Below are positions 57,053 to 64,000 of a stretch of 64,000 bases of DNA, one piece after another. The notes beneath the pieces were generated by a model. The model was not told where the DNA came from. It searched no databases and saw only the letters and a program-made list of their open reading frames with translations. Source of the stretch: an uncultured Prevotella sp. (GTDB lineage Bacteria > Bacteroidota > Bacteroidia > Bacteroidales > Bacteroidaceae); contig CAJOIW010000002.1 in NCBI GenBank assembly GCA_905234845.1, positions 45,157-109,156 on the forward strand, written 5' to 3'. Position numbers and translations under genes: made by a program. The first letter of the stretch is position 1. Every line of letters starts with the position of its first letter.

Positions 57053-57122
57053 ACTTAACTTCTTAACTCCTTAACTTCTTAACTTCTTAACTCCTTGAAC
57101 TCCTTAAACTCCTTAACTCCTC
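57053..57122 (-). repeat. Tandem 8-9 nt repeats resembling Shine-Dalgarno sites
   Basis: On the minus strand the stretch reads as about eight copies of GGAGTTAA or GAAGTTAA-type units just before the SDR start. Each GGAG unit resembles a ribosome-binding site; the last lies about 25 nt before the ATG. Copy number could change by slippage. Confidence 0.85.
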
Positions 57123-57125
57123 AAA

Positions 57126-58151
57126 TTATCGTTGTACACGCCCAGAGCCATCACCGGCAGCGAGTGTTTCCACCTCGTCGATAGTAACCTGATTGAAGTC
57201 TCCGGCGATAGTGTGCTTTAGTGCCGATGCGGCTACGGCAAACTCGAGGGCCTCTGCTTGTGTCGGTTTGGTGAGCAAGCCGTGGATAAGTCCTGCGGCA
57301 AAGGCATCTCCACCACCTACTCGGTCGATAATAGGGCAGATGTCATATCGGCGGCTTTCATAGAATTCTTGCCCATCGTAGATGAGTGCCTTCCATCCGT
57401 TATGCGATGCGGAGAATGATTCGCGCAACGTGGTGGCTACCGTTCGGAATCCGAATTCATCGGCCATCTCACTGAAGATCTGGTGGTAAGCGGAGCTGTC
57501 GGTTTTCCCTGAGGTCACGTCTACCCCTTTGGGGAGGAATCCCAACGAGAGGGCTGCGTCTTCTTCATTCCCGATACACACGTCAACATATTTCATGAGT
57601 GGTCGCATCACGCTTTGTGCTTTCTCGCTTGTCCATAGTTTTTTGCGGAAGTTCAGGTCGCATGAGATGGTAAGTCCATGTCGTCGTGCGGCCATACATG
57701 CTTGCTCAATGAGTTTTGCGGCCTGGTCGGAGAGTGCGGGAGTAATGCCTGTCCAGTGGAACCAGTCGGCACCAGCCATGATGTTGTCAAAGTCGAAGTC
57801 GTCGGTTGTAGCTTCGGCGATGGCTGAGTGTGCCCTGTCGTAGACAACCTTGCTTGGGCGCATAGATGCTCCTGTCTCAAGAAAGTAGACGCCAATGCGC
57901 GTGCCTCCACGTGCAATCTGCTCAGTGTCAACACCATATTGCCGTAGTGTATTGATGGCGGCCTGTCCGATTTCGTTTTGGGGTAGTTTGGTTACGAATA
58001 TAGCGTTGTGTCCGTAGTTAGCTAATGAAACAGCTACGTTAGCCTCCCCACCACCATAGCAAGCCTCGAAGTCTTTGCATTGTGTAAGTCGTTGTCCTAT
58101 GGGTGGAGAGAGGCGAAGCATAATCTCGCCAAAAGTGATGATTTTTTTCAT
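57126..58151 (-). CDS. kdgK: 2-keto-3-deoxygluconate kinase (PfkB family)
   Basis: ATG 58151 (MKKIITFGEIMLRLSPP) is the family start; the longer frame at 58172 overlaps the promoter box. The 341-residue ribokinase-like enzyme phosphorylates KDG to KDPG with ATP. Substrate-binding FEACYGGGEANVAVSLA (about 30-46) and the C-terminal DRVGGGDAFAAGLIHGL with the catalytic Asp are intact. It is the first gene of the hexuronate operon. The promoter box lies only 7 nt upstream of the start. Confidence 0.93.
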   Translation of the reverse strand: MKKIITFGEIMLRLSPPIGQRLTQCKDFEACYGGGEANVAVSLANYGHNAIFVTKLPQNEIGQAAINTLRQYGVDTEQIARGGTRIGVYFLETGASMRPSKVVYDRAHSAIAEATTDDFDFDNIMAGADWFHWTGITPALSDQAAKLIEQACMAARRHGLTISCDLNFRKKLWTSEKAQSVMRPLMKYVDVCIGNEEDAALSLGFLPKGVDVTSGKTDSSAYHQIFSEMADEFGFRTVATTLRESFSASHNGWKALIYDGQEFYESRRYDICPIIDRVGGGDAFAAGLIHGLLTKPTQAEALEFAVAASALKHTIAGDFNQVTIDEVETLAAGDGSGRVQR

Positions 58152-58158
58152 ACAAGTG

Positions 58159-58166
58159 CAAAGGTA
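58159..58166 (-). promoter_or_regulatory. Promoter box TACCTTTG abutting kdgK
   Basis: Minus-strand TAnnTTTG box with 7 nt to the ATG at 58151, so the operon mRNA would have a leader of only a few nucleotides. Confidence 0.6.
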
Positions 58167-58176
58167 GTGCAAAACG

Positions 58177-58220
58177 AGCGAAAAACCAAATTTTTATTTG
58201 TTTTTTTCGAGTTTTTCGCT
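58177..58220. promoter_or_regulatory. 10-bp inverted repeat upstream of the hexuronate operon
   Basis: AGCGAAAAAC (58177-58186) and GTTTTTCGCT (58211-58220) are perfect complements around a 24-nt AT-rich spacer. It sits directly upstream of the kdgK promoter, a plausible operator; a LacI-type or GntR-type regulator is not present in the window. Confidence 0.5.
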
Positions 58221-58299
58221 ATCTTTGCCCATAAATTGGCGAAGGTAGGCTGCACCTTGGAAAAACTCAAATAAATTTGCATTTTCGCTCGGTTTGCAC

Positions 58300-58307
58300 T
58301 ATCTTTG
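58300..58307 (+). promoter_or_regulatory. Promoter box TATCTTTG for the HExxH protein gene
   Basis: TAnnTTTG consensus 21 nt before the start at 58329; a second TATCTTTG lies at 58220-58227. Confidence 0.6.
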
Positions 58308-58328
58308 CATCAGAATATTTTTGTTGCT

Positions 58329-58658
58329 ATGATGAAGATCATCCATAACCCCCTGATACCGCCCAAGCGGTTCACGGCGATAAATCTTTTCGGTGTGTTG
58401 TTTTGCCGGAAGGGTACATCACTGACGACAGACATCATCCAGCATGAGCGTATTCATACACGGCAGATGCTGGAGTTGTTAGTCGTGGGTTTCTATTTGT
58501 GGTATCTTTTGGAGTGGTTGGTGCGCATCCCGATGAAGAGCCGTGCTTATACCAGTATTTCTTTTGAGCGCGAAGCCTATGCTCACATGCACGACCCGAA
58601 CTACCTGAAGCATAGGAAGCCTTATGCGTGGGTAGGGTATTTAAGAAAAAAAAGATGA
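58329..58658 (+). CDS. Small membrane-associated HExxH-type protein
   Basis: ATG 58329 (or 58332) gives MMKIIHNPLIPPKRF; the frame opens at 58305, in the promoter. The 109-residue protein has the zinc-type motif HERIH at about residues 39-43 (IIQHERIHTRQMLE), a hydrophobic helix just after it (about 50-66) and a basic C-terminus. FEREAYAHMHDPNYL near 85 could supply a third metal ligand. Similar short proteins occur in other Bacteroidales. A protease role is inferred only from the motif. Confidence 0.75.
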   Translation: MMKIIHNPLIPPKRFTAINLFGVLFCRKGTSLTTDIIQHERIHTRQMLELLVVGFYLWYLLEWLVRIPMKSRAYTSISFEREAYAHMHDPNYLKHRKPYAWVGYLRKKR

Positions 58659-58696
58659 TGGGTGTTAATGGTTAGCAGAACTATCCATTAACACCC
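58654..58696 (-). terminator. Hairpin between the HExxH gene and nagB
   Basis: GGGTGTTAATGG (58660-58671) and CCATTAACACCC (58685-58696) pair perfectly and extend inward past one T-T mismatch. On the minus strand CTTTTTTTCTT follows 6 nt later, so it probably ends the nagB transcript. It begins two bases after the stop codon of the opposite gene. Confidence 0.7.
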
Positions 58697-58722
58697 GTCA
58701 CTCAACATCCAAGAGAACTTAA

Positions 58723-59514
58723 TTAGAGATTGTTTTTCTCTATGTCCTTGAAGTATTTGTAGGTTGCCACCTTCAGCTCATCACAGGCTGCTTCGTCGGC
58801 CACGATAATGCCATGCTGGTGCATTTGTAGGGCGGAGATGGTCCACATGTGGTTGACACTTCCCTCAACGGCTGCTTGAAGAGCACGGCATTTAGCGTGT
58901 CCGTTGACCAGAATCATCACCTCACGGGCGTCCATCACGGTGCCTACACCTACGGTAAGGGCTGTCTTGGGTACTTTATTGAGGTCGTTCTCAAAGAAGC
59001 GTGAGTTAGCCACGATGGTGTCTGTGGTAAGCGTCTTCTGGCGGGTGCGGCTGGTAAGGCTCGACCCAGGCTCGTTGAAGGCAATATGTCCGTCAGGACC
59101 AATACCGCCGATGAACAGGTCGATGCCGCCTGCCTCGGCTATCATCTCCTCATAGTGACGACACTCTGCGTCAAGGTCTTCGGCATTGCCGTTCAGGATG
59201 TGGATGTTCTCCTTCGGGCAATCGATGTGATTGAAGAGGTTTGTGGCCATGAACGAGTGATAGCTCTCGGGATGTTCCTCGGGCAGGTTCACATATTCGT
59301 CCATGTTGAAGGTGAGCACGTTTTTGAACGACACACGGCCTTCTTTGTTGGCTTTTACCAGCTCACGATACATGCCGATGGGCGATGATCCGGTGGGCAG
59401 ACCCAGCACGAACTTATGGTCGGGAGTGGGGTTAAATTCGTTAATACGCTTGATGACGTGTTCGGCAGCCCATTTTGAAAGCTGCTCATAGCTTGGTTCA
59501 ATAATCAGTCTCAT
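58723..59514 (-). CDS. nagB: Glucosamine-6-phosphate deaminase
   Basis: NagB (263 residues) converts glucosamine-6-phosphate to fructose-6-phosphate and ammonia. Signature motifs are [16 protein letters not shown] (about residues 38-53), [21 protein letters not shown] (68-88), [17 protein letters not shown] (136-152) and the C-terminal [14 protein letters not shown]. Length is normal. The promoter box at 59563-59570 leaves a leader of about 45 nt. Confidence 0.96.
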   Translation of the reverse strand: MRLIIEPSYEQLSKWAAEHVIKRINEFNPTPDHKFVLGLPTGSSPIGMYRELVKANKEGRVSFKNVLTFNMDEYVNLPEEHPESYHSFMATNLFNHIDCPKENIHILNGNAEDLDAECRHYEEMIAEAGGIDLFIGGIGPDGHIAFNEPGSSLTSRTRQKTLTTDTIVANSRFFENDLNKVPKTALTVGVGTVMDAREVMILVNGHAKCRALQAAVEGSVNHMWTISALQMHQHGIIVADEAACDELKVATYKYFKDIEKNNL

Positions 59515-59562
59515 AATCTAAAGTTTTTTATATGAATTATTTTATAATCCGATTTTGCGGCG

Positions 59563-59570
59563 CAAAGTTA
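59563..59570 (-). promoter_or_regulatory. Promoter box TAACTTTG for nagB
   Basis: Minus-strand TAnnTTTG consensus about 48 nt upstream of nagB. Confidence 0.6.
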
Positions 59571-59622
59571 TAAAAAAACCTTGTAAAAAATGAAGAAAAT
59601 GTCAAAAAAATGAGTCGGAAAC

Positions 59623-59663
59623 TTTTAAAAAATAACATGAATGCTCTTATTCCTGTTATTTTT
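59623..59663 (-). terminator. Putative terminator of the efflux operon
   Basis: AAAAATAACA (59628-59637) pairs with TGTTATTTTT (59654-59663), overlapping the permease stop; the minus-strand side continues into TTTTTTAAAA. The stem is AT-rich and therefore weak. Confidence 0.45.
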
Positions 59664-60934
59664 CGGAGTTCAGTTTTTCTTTTGCCTGTTTGATTTTTTC
59701 CTTCATTCCTTCCACCTTATGACTTGCGTGTCGGCGGGCTTGGATGATTTGGAAGCGATAGACGAGGCACGCCATGAAGAAGTAGGCCAGCACTTGCACC
59801 CATAGTGCCTGATACTCTCTTGCCACGTCGGCGAGTGAGGCTCCCATGGAGTTGATGCGCACGAAGGCTCTCACGCCGAAGGTGGAGGGGAAGAGCCACG
59901 ACACGGCTTTCCATGTTCCGGGCATTGCGCTCTCTGGCCATGACACGCCTGAGAGGAAGAGCAAGGGTATTGAGGTGAAGACGACCAGCAAGATGACATT
60001 CTCCCTGTAGCGCACGATACATGAGAGCATCAGCCCGAAGAAGATGCAAGCCAGCAGATAGGGCACCATGACGGCCAGCAGGGCATCGGGGTGGGGGAGT
60101 GCGGTGAAGTGGAAGAGGCGCGGGACGACCAGTGTCAGATAAGCCGCCAACACGGCATAGATCATGAAATAGCAGAGTGTCTTACCCAATACGATTCGGA
60201 AGATGCCGTTGTATTGCCGGCTCATGGGCACGAGGTCTTGGTAGCGGTTGCTCTCACGTGCCGTACCGGCGGCAAGTCCGATACCCAGGAGGAGTGTCTG
60301 CTGGATGATGATGATGAGTACGGCGGGGGCCGTATCCGGCGGCGGGGTTGAACAATGGCACCTCGTCGAAGGCAAGCGGTTGGACGAGAATCTCGTCCTC
60401 GCGTGTGGTGTAGTTTCCTGAAAGGCGTTTTTGCACCTGCGCGTTTAGCTCGGAGGCCACCGTGACCGCCGTCTGGTAGATGGCTTTATAGGTGAGCATG
60501 AGGCTCATGTCGCAATAGACGCTGATGGTGGCTTGCTCCATGCGGCCCATTCTGGTTTCTATGTCGGCGGGGATATAGACGACTCCCTTGACCACTTGCT
60601 TGCCGACAAGCGTGCGGGCCTCATTGAGGTCGTTGCAATAGTATGCCACGCGAACATTTCCCGAGGCATCATACGCGCGCAGGAACTGACGGCTGAAATG
60701 CCCATGTGACTGGTCGACGACAGCCACGGGCACCTCGCTTACGGTCTCATTATTGTAAACCCACGAATAGAGCAACGGGTAGAACAACGGCACGAGCAGG
60801 AAGAAGATGAGCACGCCCTCGTCGGTGACGGTGGAGCGCATCTCTTTCGCCCAGATGTAGCACATGTCTTTCAGACCTTGTACTATCCGTTGCAGGAGGG
60901 TTTCGTGCTGATTGTTCATTATTTCATTACTCAT
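59656..60934 (-). pseudogene. ABC-2 type permease interrupted by a frameshift
   Basis: Two overlapping frames together make one permease. The first (60934 to about 60330) begins MSNEIMNNQHETLLQRI. It has a first membrane helix (FFLLVPLFYPLLYSW) and the periplasmic domain, and reaches FNPAAGYG before turning into a run of Arg/His/Pro. The second (about 60330 to 59656) resumes with PAVLIIIIQQTLLLGIG, the family's next helix, and continues through five more helices to a Lys-rich tail. The break is near 60320-60333 in CGGCGGGGGCC; the family normally has a few residues between GYG and PAVL, so a small deletion is likely. With the neighbouring permease it would form the membrane part of an exporter. 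Confidence 0.8.
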
Positions 60935-60947
60935 TAGCGTGGGGCAC

Positions 60948-62105
60948 TTAGGGGATATACACGTATTCGATCATGGCTCGGCGGATTTTCCTCATCACGA
61001 AGAGGGGCAGGGCCGCAAAGACCAGCAGGGCGAGAATGTGATACCACGCGTCGGTCAGCGGGAAGCCGTTGAAGACGCATATCTGATAGACCATGTAATA
61101 GTGGCGTAACGGGAAGAGCCATGCCGTAGCCTGTATGGCACCGTCCATGGCCATGACGGGGTAGGCCGATCCGGCTACCGAGAAGCCGAGCATGGCCCAT
61201 AGCGAGCACACGCTCATCGACATGCGCAACGACGGCATCAGGCCAAAGGCGAACACTCCGAATGCCTGCGAGGCCACCACCGTCAGCACCGACAATAGCA
61301 CTATCGGCACCACGCCTCCCGGATGGGGGAAATGCAGGTGTCCGAAGAGATACCACATGAAGATGAGCATGATGGTCACAGACACGAGGAACTGGGGCAG
61401 CAGCTTGCCGAGGATGGCCACGTGGATATTTCCGCCAGCCATCTCAAGCCATTCCTTCGATCGGTTGAACTTCAGCTCCGTACCGATGGAGTAGGCGGTG
61501 ATGAGGAAGATGAAGAGCATCAGGCACCCTGGAACGAGGAAGGTGCTCAGATAGACATTATAGTTTATCCACGGGTTGCTGACGGGATGGAGGTCGATGC
61601 TGACGGGTTGGAGGAAGGTCTGTATCTGCTCTTGTGTGTATCCTTTTGCCGACATGGTGGCTTGTCCTACGGCGGCCGATCCGAGTGTGGCGATGGTCTT
61701 CAGGTCGCGGAAGAGCAGGGCGCCGGCGGTCAGCGTGGTGTTGGTGTAGTAGAACGATATTTTGGGTTGTCGCGAGGATAGCAGCGATGAGGTTGTTCCT
61801 TGGGGCAGATAGAGGAAGGCATAGATCTCTCCGCGCTGAATGGCATTGCGTGCCTCGCCCACGTTGGGATAATGGCCTACGACGTGTGATGTCTGGAAGG
61901 CGTCGAGCTGGCGAATCATGGCACGGGTGGTGGGTGTGTTGTCGTTGTCGACCACGCCTACGGGCATCTCCATGGGTTGCCCGTCGTTCATCATCGTGGT
62001 GAAGAAAAACAACACGAGCAGGGGAAAGATGATCATGCAGAACAGGTAAATCGGATTTGATTTAAGTATTCCGCACTCTCGCAGGGCAATCCTGAGGATT
62101 CTCAT
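60948..62105 (-). CDS. ABC-2 type transporter permease
   Basis: The 385-residue protein has one N-terminal helix (about 18-38), a large extracytoplasmic domain (40-170) starting with VGVVDNDNTPTTRAMIRQLDA, and five C-terminal helices (about 180-375). This is the YhhJ/YbhR-type architecture of drug and lipid exporters. Its start overlaps the HlyD stop by 4 nt, so it is translationally coupled. No ATP-binding subunit is encoded in the operon within the window; it may lie outside. Confidence 0.88.
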   Translation of the reverse strand: MRILRIALRECGILKSNPIYLFCMIIFPLLVLFFFTTMMNDGQPMEMPVGVVDNDNTPTTRAMIRQLDAFQTSHVVGHYPNVGEARNAIQRGEIYAFLYLPQGTTSSLLSSRQPKISFYYTNTTLTAGALLFRDLKTIATLGSAAVGQATMSAKGYTQEQIQTFLQPVSIDLHPVSNPWINYNVYLSTFLVPGCLMLFIFLITAYSIGTELKFNRSKEWLEMAGGNIHVAILGKLLPQFLVSVTIMLIFMWYLFGHLHFPHPGGVVPIVLLSVLTVVASQAFGVFAFGLMPSLRMSMSVCSLWAMLGFSVAGSAYPVMAMDGAIQATAWLFPLRHYYMVYQICVFNGFPLTDAWYHILALLVFAALPLFVMRKIRRAMIEYVYIP

Positions 62106-63094
62106 TTCTCTTTTATAATCAACGACATTCCCGGTCTCAGGCCTTCAACCTTCGTCAGGGGGCGGGCTTTCACCTCGAATGTCTTCTTGTCGTATTCGCC
62201 GGTGGTCTTGGTGGCTTTCCATACGGCGTATGAGCCTTCGTCCTTGATGTAATAGACTTTCATTTTGATGTCTTTGTTGAAAGCGGGTACGAATGCGGTA
62301 AACTCGCTTCCAATCTTCATGCCGTTGAGGTGGTCTTCGCGGATGTTGAACGTGCCCCACATGTCGTTCATGATGGCGATGCTGACGATGGGCGACCCTG
62401 TGCCTACGAGCTCACCTACTTTGGGATATACGCTGCTCACCTCGCCCTCGGCCTTGGCTATCTGTACGGTCTCATGCAGATAGGAGTTTACCTCCTGCAC
62501 GGCTCCCGCGGCACGTGCCACCTGTGCGGCCGCCGCCCTTTTCTCTTCTCGTCGGGCACCGTTCACGGCCATGTCGTATTGGCTCTTGGCGGCTTTCTCC
62601 TGCGCCTCGAGAGCCTTGTAGTTGGCCAGAGCCTCGTCGCGCTTCTGGGCGGTCATCACACCCTCGTCATAGAGCCGTTGCACGCGCTCGTAGCTTTTCC
62701 TGGCAATCTCCACACCTGCCTGTGCCTGCTGCCATAGCTGATAGGCTCCGCTGATCTGCTCCTGGCGTGCGCCTGCCTGAGCCATATCGCTCATGGCGGC
62801 TGCGGCGTCCTCTGCGCTCTGTGCCTGTGCGCGTTTGGCCATCACCTCAGGCGCGTCGAGTATGGCGATGGTGTCGCCCACGCGCACGAAGTCGCCCTCT
62901 TTCACGCGTAGTTCGAGAATGCGGCCGGGTACCTTGCTCGACACGCGGTATTCCTCTACCTCCACCTCGCCTTGTATGATGTCGGGCTCGCGGTCGAGGG
63001 TGAAGAAGCCGATGGCGGCCACGGCGATGACGACTGCTGCAAATCCGAGTACGGCCAGCAGGATGTTGTTATGTTGTTGTTTTGCTTTGCTCAT
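62102..63094 (-). CDS. HlyD-family periplasmic adaptor (membrane fusion protein)
   Basis: The 330-residue protein has one N-terminal membrane helix (about 12-30), a biotinyl-lipoyl half (about 42-85, VSSKVPGRILELRVKEGDFV), a long Ala/Gln/Glu-rich helical hairpin (about 85-200), the second lipoyl half (VYPKVGELVGTGSPIV) and a beta-barrel domain. It would bridge the inner-membrane permeases to the TolC-like outer membrane channel encoded upstream. The start (MSKAKQQHNNILLAVLGF) is well placed. Confidence 0.92.
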   Translation of the reverse strand: MSKAKQQHNNILLAVLGFAAVVIAVAAIGFFTLDREPDIIQGEVEVEEYRVSSKVPGRILELRVKEGDFVRVGDTIAILDAPEVMAKRAQAQSAEDAAAAMSDMAQAGARQEQISGAYQLWQQAQAGVEIARKSYERVQRLYDEGVMTAQKRDEALANYKALEAQEKAAKSQYDMAVNGARREEKRAAAAQVARAAGAVQEVNSYLHETVQIAKAEGEVSSVYPKVGELVGTGSPIVSIAIMNDMWGTFNIREDHLNGMKIGSEFTAFVPAFNKDIKMKVYYIKDEGSYAVWKATKTTGEYDKKTFEVKARPLTKVEGLRPGMSLIIKEK

Positions 63095-63143
63095 TATGTT
63101 GAAAATTAACGATTAACTTTTTTTGATGTTCCTCTCTCCGCTC

Positions 63144-64000
63144 TTATCTGAGTATTCCGAGTGCCTTTTGCAGGTTTACCTCGCTGAGCCTCACTTCTAT
63201 CTCCGCGTCGATGCGTTGAGTCTGTGCCAGTTGCCATGCGGTTTGTGCGGCCATCACATCGGTCGACTCCATCACTCCTTCGCGGAACCCTACGTTGGCG
63301 CATCTGAGGTTCTCCTCTGCGCTCTGGATGTTCTTCTTGGTGGTGGCGAGTTTCTTCTGCGCCTCTTTCAGCCGGTATTGGCATTGGCTGACTTGCAGGT
63401 CGATTTTCTCGCGTGCGTCGGCGAGCTCAAGTGTGGCGATGTTGGTGGCGGCTTGCGAGGCTCGTATCTTGTAGCTTCCCTCGAACCAGTTCCAGATGGG
63501 CATTTGCACGAGCACGCCGATGTTCCAGACACCCGAGAAGCGTCGCTCGAAGCCGTTGAACGTATTGGGGTTTGAGATGAGGTAGCCGCTGGTGAGTGCC
63601 ACGTGGGGCATATACTCCGCACGTATGAGCTTGGTGGTCTCGCGGCTGATGTTGACCGCGTTGTTGAGCATCCGCAGCTCGGGTCGCAAGTTGTAGGCGA
63701 TGTCGGTGTCGGAATAGTCGGCGATGGCTATCTCGGCCTCCGTCTGCTGCTCCTCGTCAGCCAGGGCGATGTCTTCGTCCATGGGAAGTCCGCAGAGCTG
63801 GCAGAGGAGCATGCGTGAGAGGGCAAGGCCGTTGTCGGCTTGTGTGAGTGCCATTTCCGCCTCGTTCACCTTCACGTCCACCTTCAGTCCGTCGGCTCGT
63901 GTGGCCACACCCTCGGCGATCATCTTATGCACGTCGTCGTCGAGCTTCTGCACCAGTTCGAGGTAGCGGGTGGCGAGCCGTTGCTTCTGTCGTAGCGACA
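63144..64000 (-). CDS. TolC-family outer membrane efflux protein (5' end beyond the window)
   Basis: At least 285 codons are open to the window edge, so the gene continues to the right. The visible part has long amphipathic helices (KMIAEGVATRADGLKVDVKVNEAE, QCQYRLKEAQKKLATTKKNI) and two strand regions (PHVALTSGYL, WNIGVLVQMPIWNWFEG), the TolC repeat pattern. It is the first visible gene of the efflux operon TolC-HlyD-permease-permease. The final motif (VRLSEVNLQKALGIL) is the usual TolC end. Confidence 0.9.
   Translation of the reverse strand, partial: SLRQKQRLATRYLELVQKLDDDVHKMIAEGVATRADGLKVDVKVNEAEMALTQADNGLALSRMLLCQLCGLPMDEDIALADEEQQTEAEIAIADYSDTDIAYNLRPELRMLNNAVNISRETTKLIRAEYMPHVALTSGYLISNPNTFNGFERRFSGVWNIGVLVQMPIWNWFEGSYKIRASQAATNIATLELADAREKIDLQVSQCQYRLKEAQKKLATTKKNIQSAEENLRCANVGFREGVMESTDVMAAQTAWQLAQTQRIDAEIEVRLSEVNLQKALGILR

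Overview
The window looks like chromosomal DNA of a Bacteroidales bacterium, most likely a Prevotella-type member of the Prevotellaceae. The evidence is the TAnnTTTG promoter box before most transcription units, surface proteins with a signal peptide or lipobox plus a short GIY-x-NGKK-type C-terminal tail, an acyl-ACP thioesterase lodged between ilvN and ilvC, a sodium-free MFS/UxaC/UxuA/SDR/KdgK/KdgA hexuronate pathway, and paired Gfo/Idh/MocA and DUF1080 secreted sugar enzymes. No rRNA, tRNA, CRISPR array, transposase or phage gene was found. Most of the window is core metabolism and housekeeping; the accessory content is in surface proteins and intergenic repeats.

Layout. 0.3-3 kb: a four-subunit 2-oxoacid:ferredoxin oxidoreductase (ferredoxin, alpha, beta, gamma). 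3-8.3 kb: a large secreted SGNH-hydrolase/LamG protein, a divergent CobS-like membrane protein and a major OmpA-family porin. 8.4-14.8 kb: branched-chain amino acid synthesis (ilvD, ilvB, ilvN, acyl-ACP thioesterase, ilvC), each of the main units with its own promoter box. 14.9-18.6 kb: recQ and recJ. 18.7-23.2 kb: two peptidases, a GYF-CD225 membrane protein with a DUF2752 partner, and trmD. 23.6-30.1 kb: a metallophosphoesterase-like lipoprotein with altered metal motifs, a divergent NAD-dependent DNA ligase, a B3/B4-domain protein and a type II pantothenate kinase. 30.2-41.9 kb: a 1550-residue repeat-rich surface protein behind a long leader, a Nudix hydrolase, an OPT transporter, an M6 metalloprotease, and a small lipoprotein directly followed by a radical SAM/SPASM enzyme. 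41.9-46.7 kb: clpB, trpS and an ApbE-like flavin transferase. 46.8-58.2 kb: an exported 3-keto-sugar type cluster (two Tat-type Gfo/Idh/MocA proteins, a double-DUF1080 protein) divergent from a hexuronate transporter, followed by the complete glucuronate catabolic operon. 58.3-64 kb: a small HExxH membrane protein, nagB, and an ABC/HlyD/TolC efflux operon whose last permease is frameshifted and whose first gene runs off the window.

The most unusual signal is not a protein. Six intergenic regions hold arrays of about 15-nt dyad 'words' (GAAA...TTTC ends, or AT-rich equivalents) set at a 22-nt pitch by 7-nt spacers. The same words recur, sometimes inverted, at sites tens of kilobases apart. The pitch is exact over seven consecutive words after ilvD (10284-10430), six words before the phosphoesterase gene (23294-23418), and five words between the hexuronate transporter and uxaC (52809-52911). 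Other leads are the lipoprotein/radical SAM pair, a clpB reading frame that runs through its own terminator, a perfect 15-bp dyad upstream of clpB, several genes whose promoter box sits only 5-8 nt before the start codon, and a 66-bp tandem promoter duplication upstream of the ligase.
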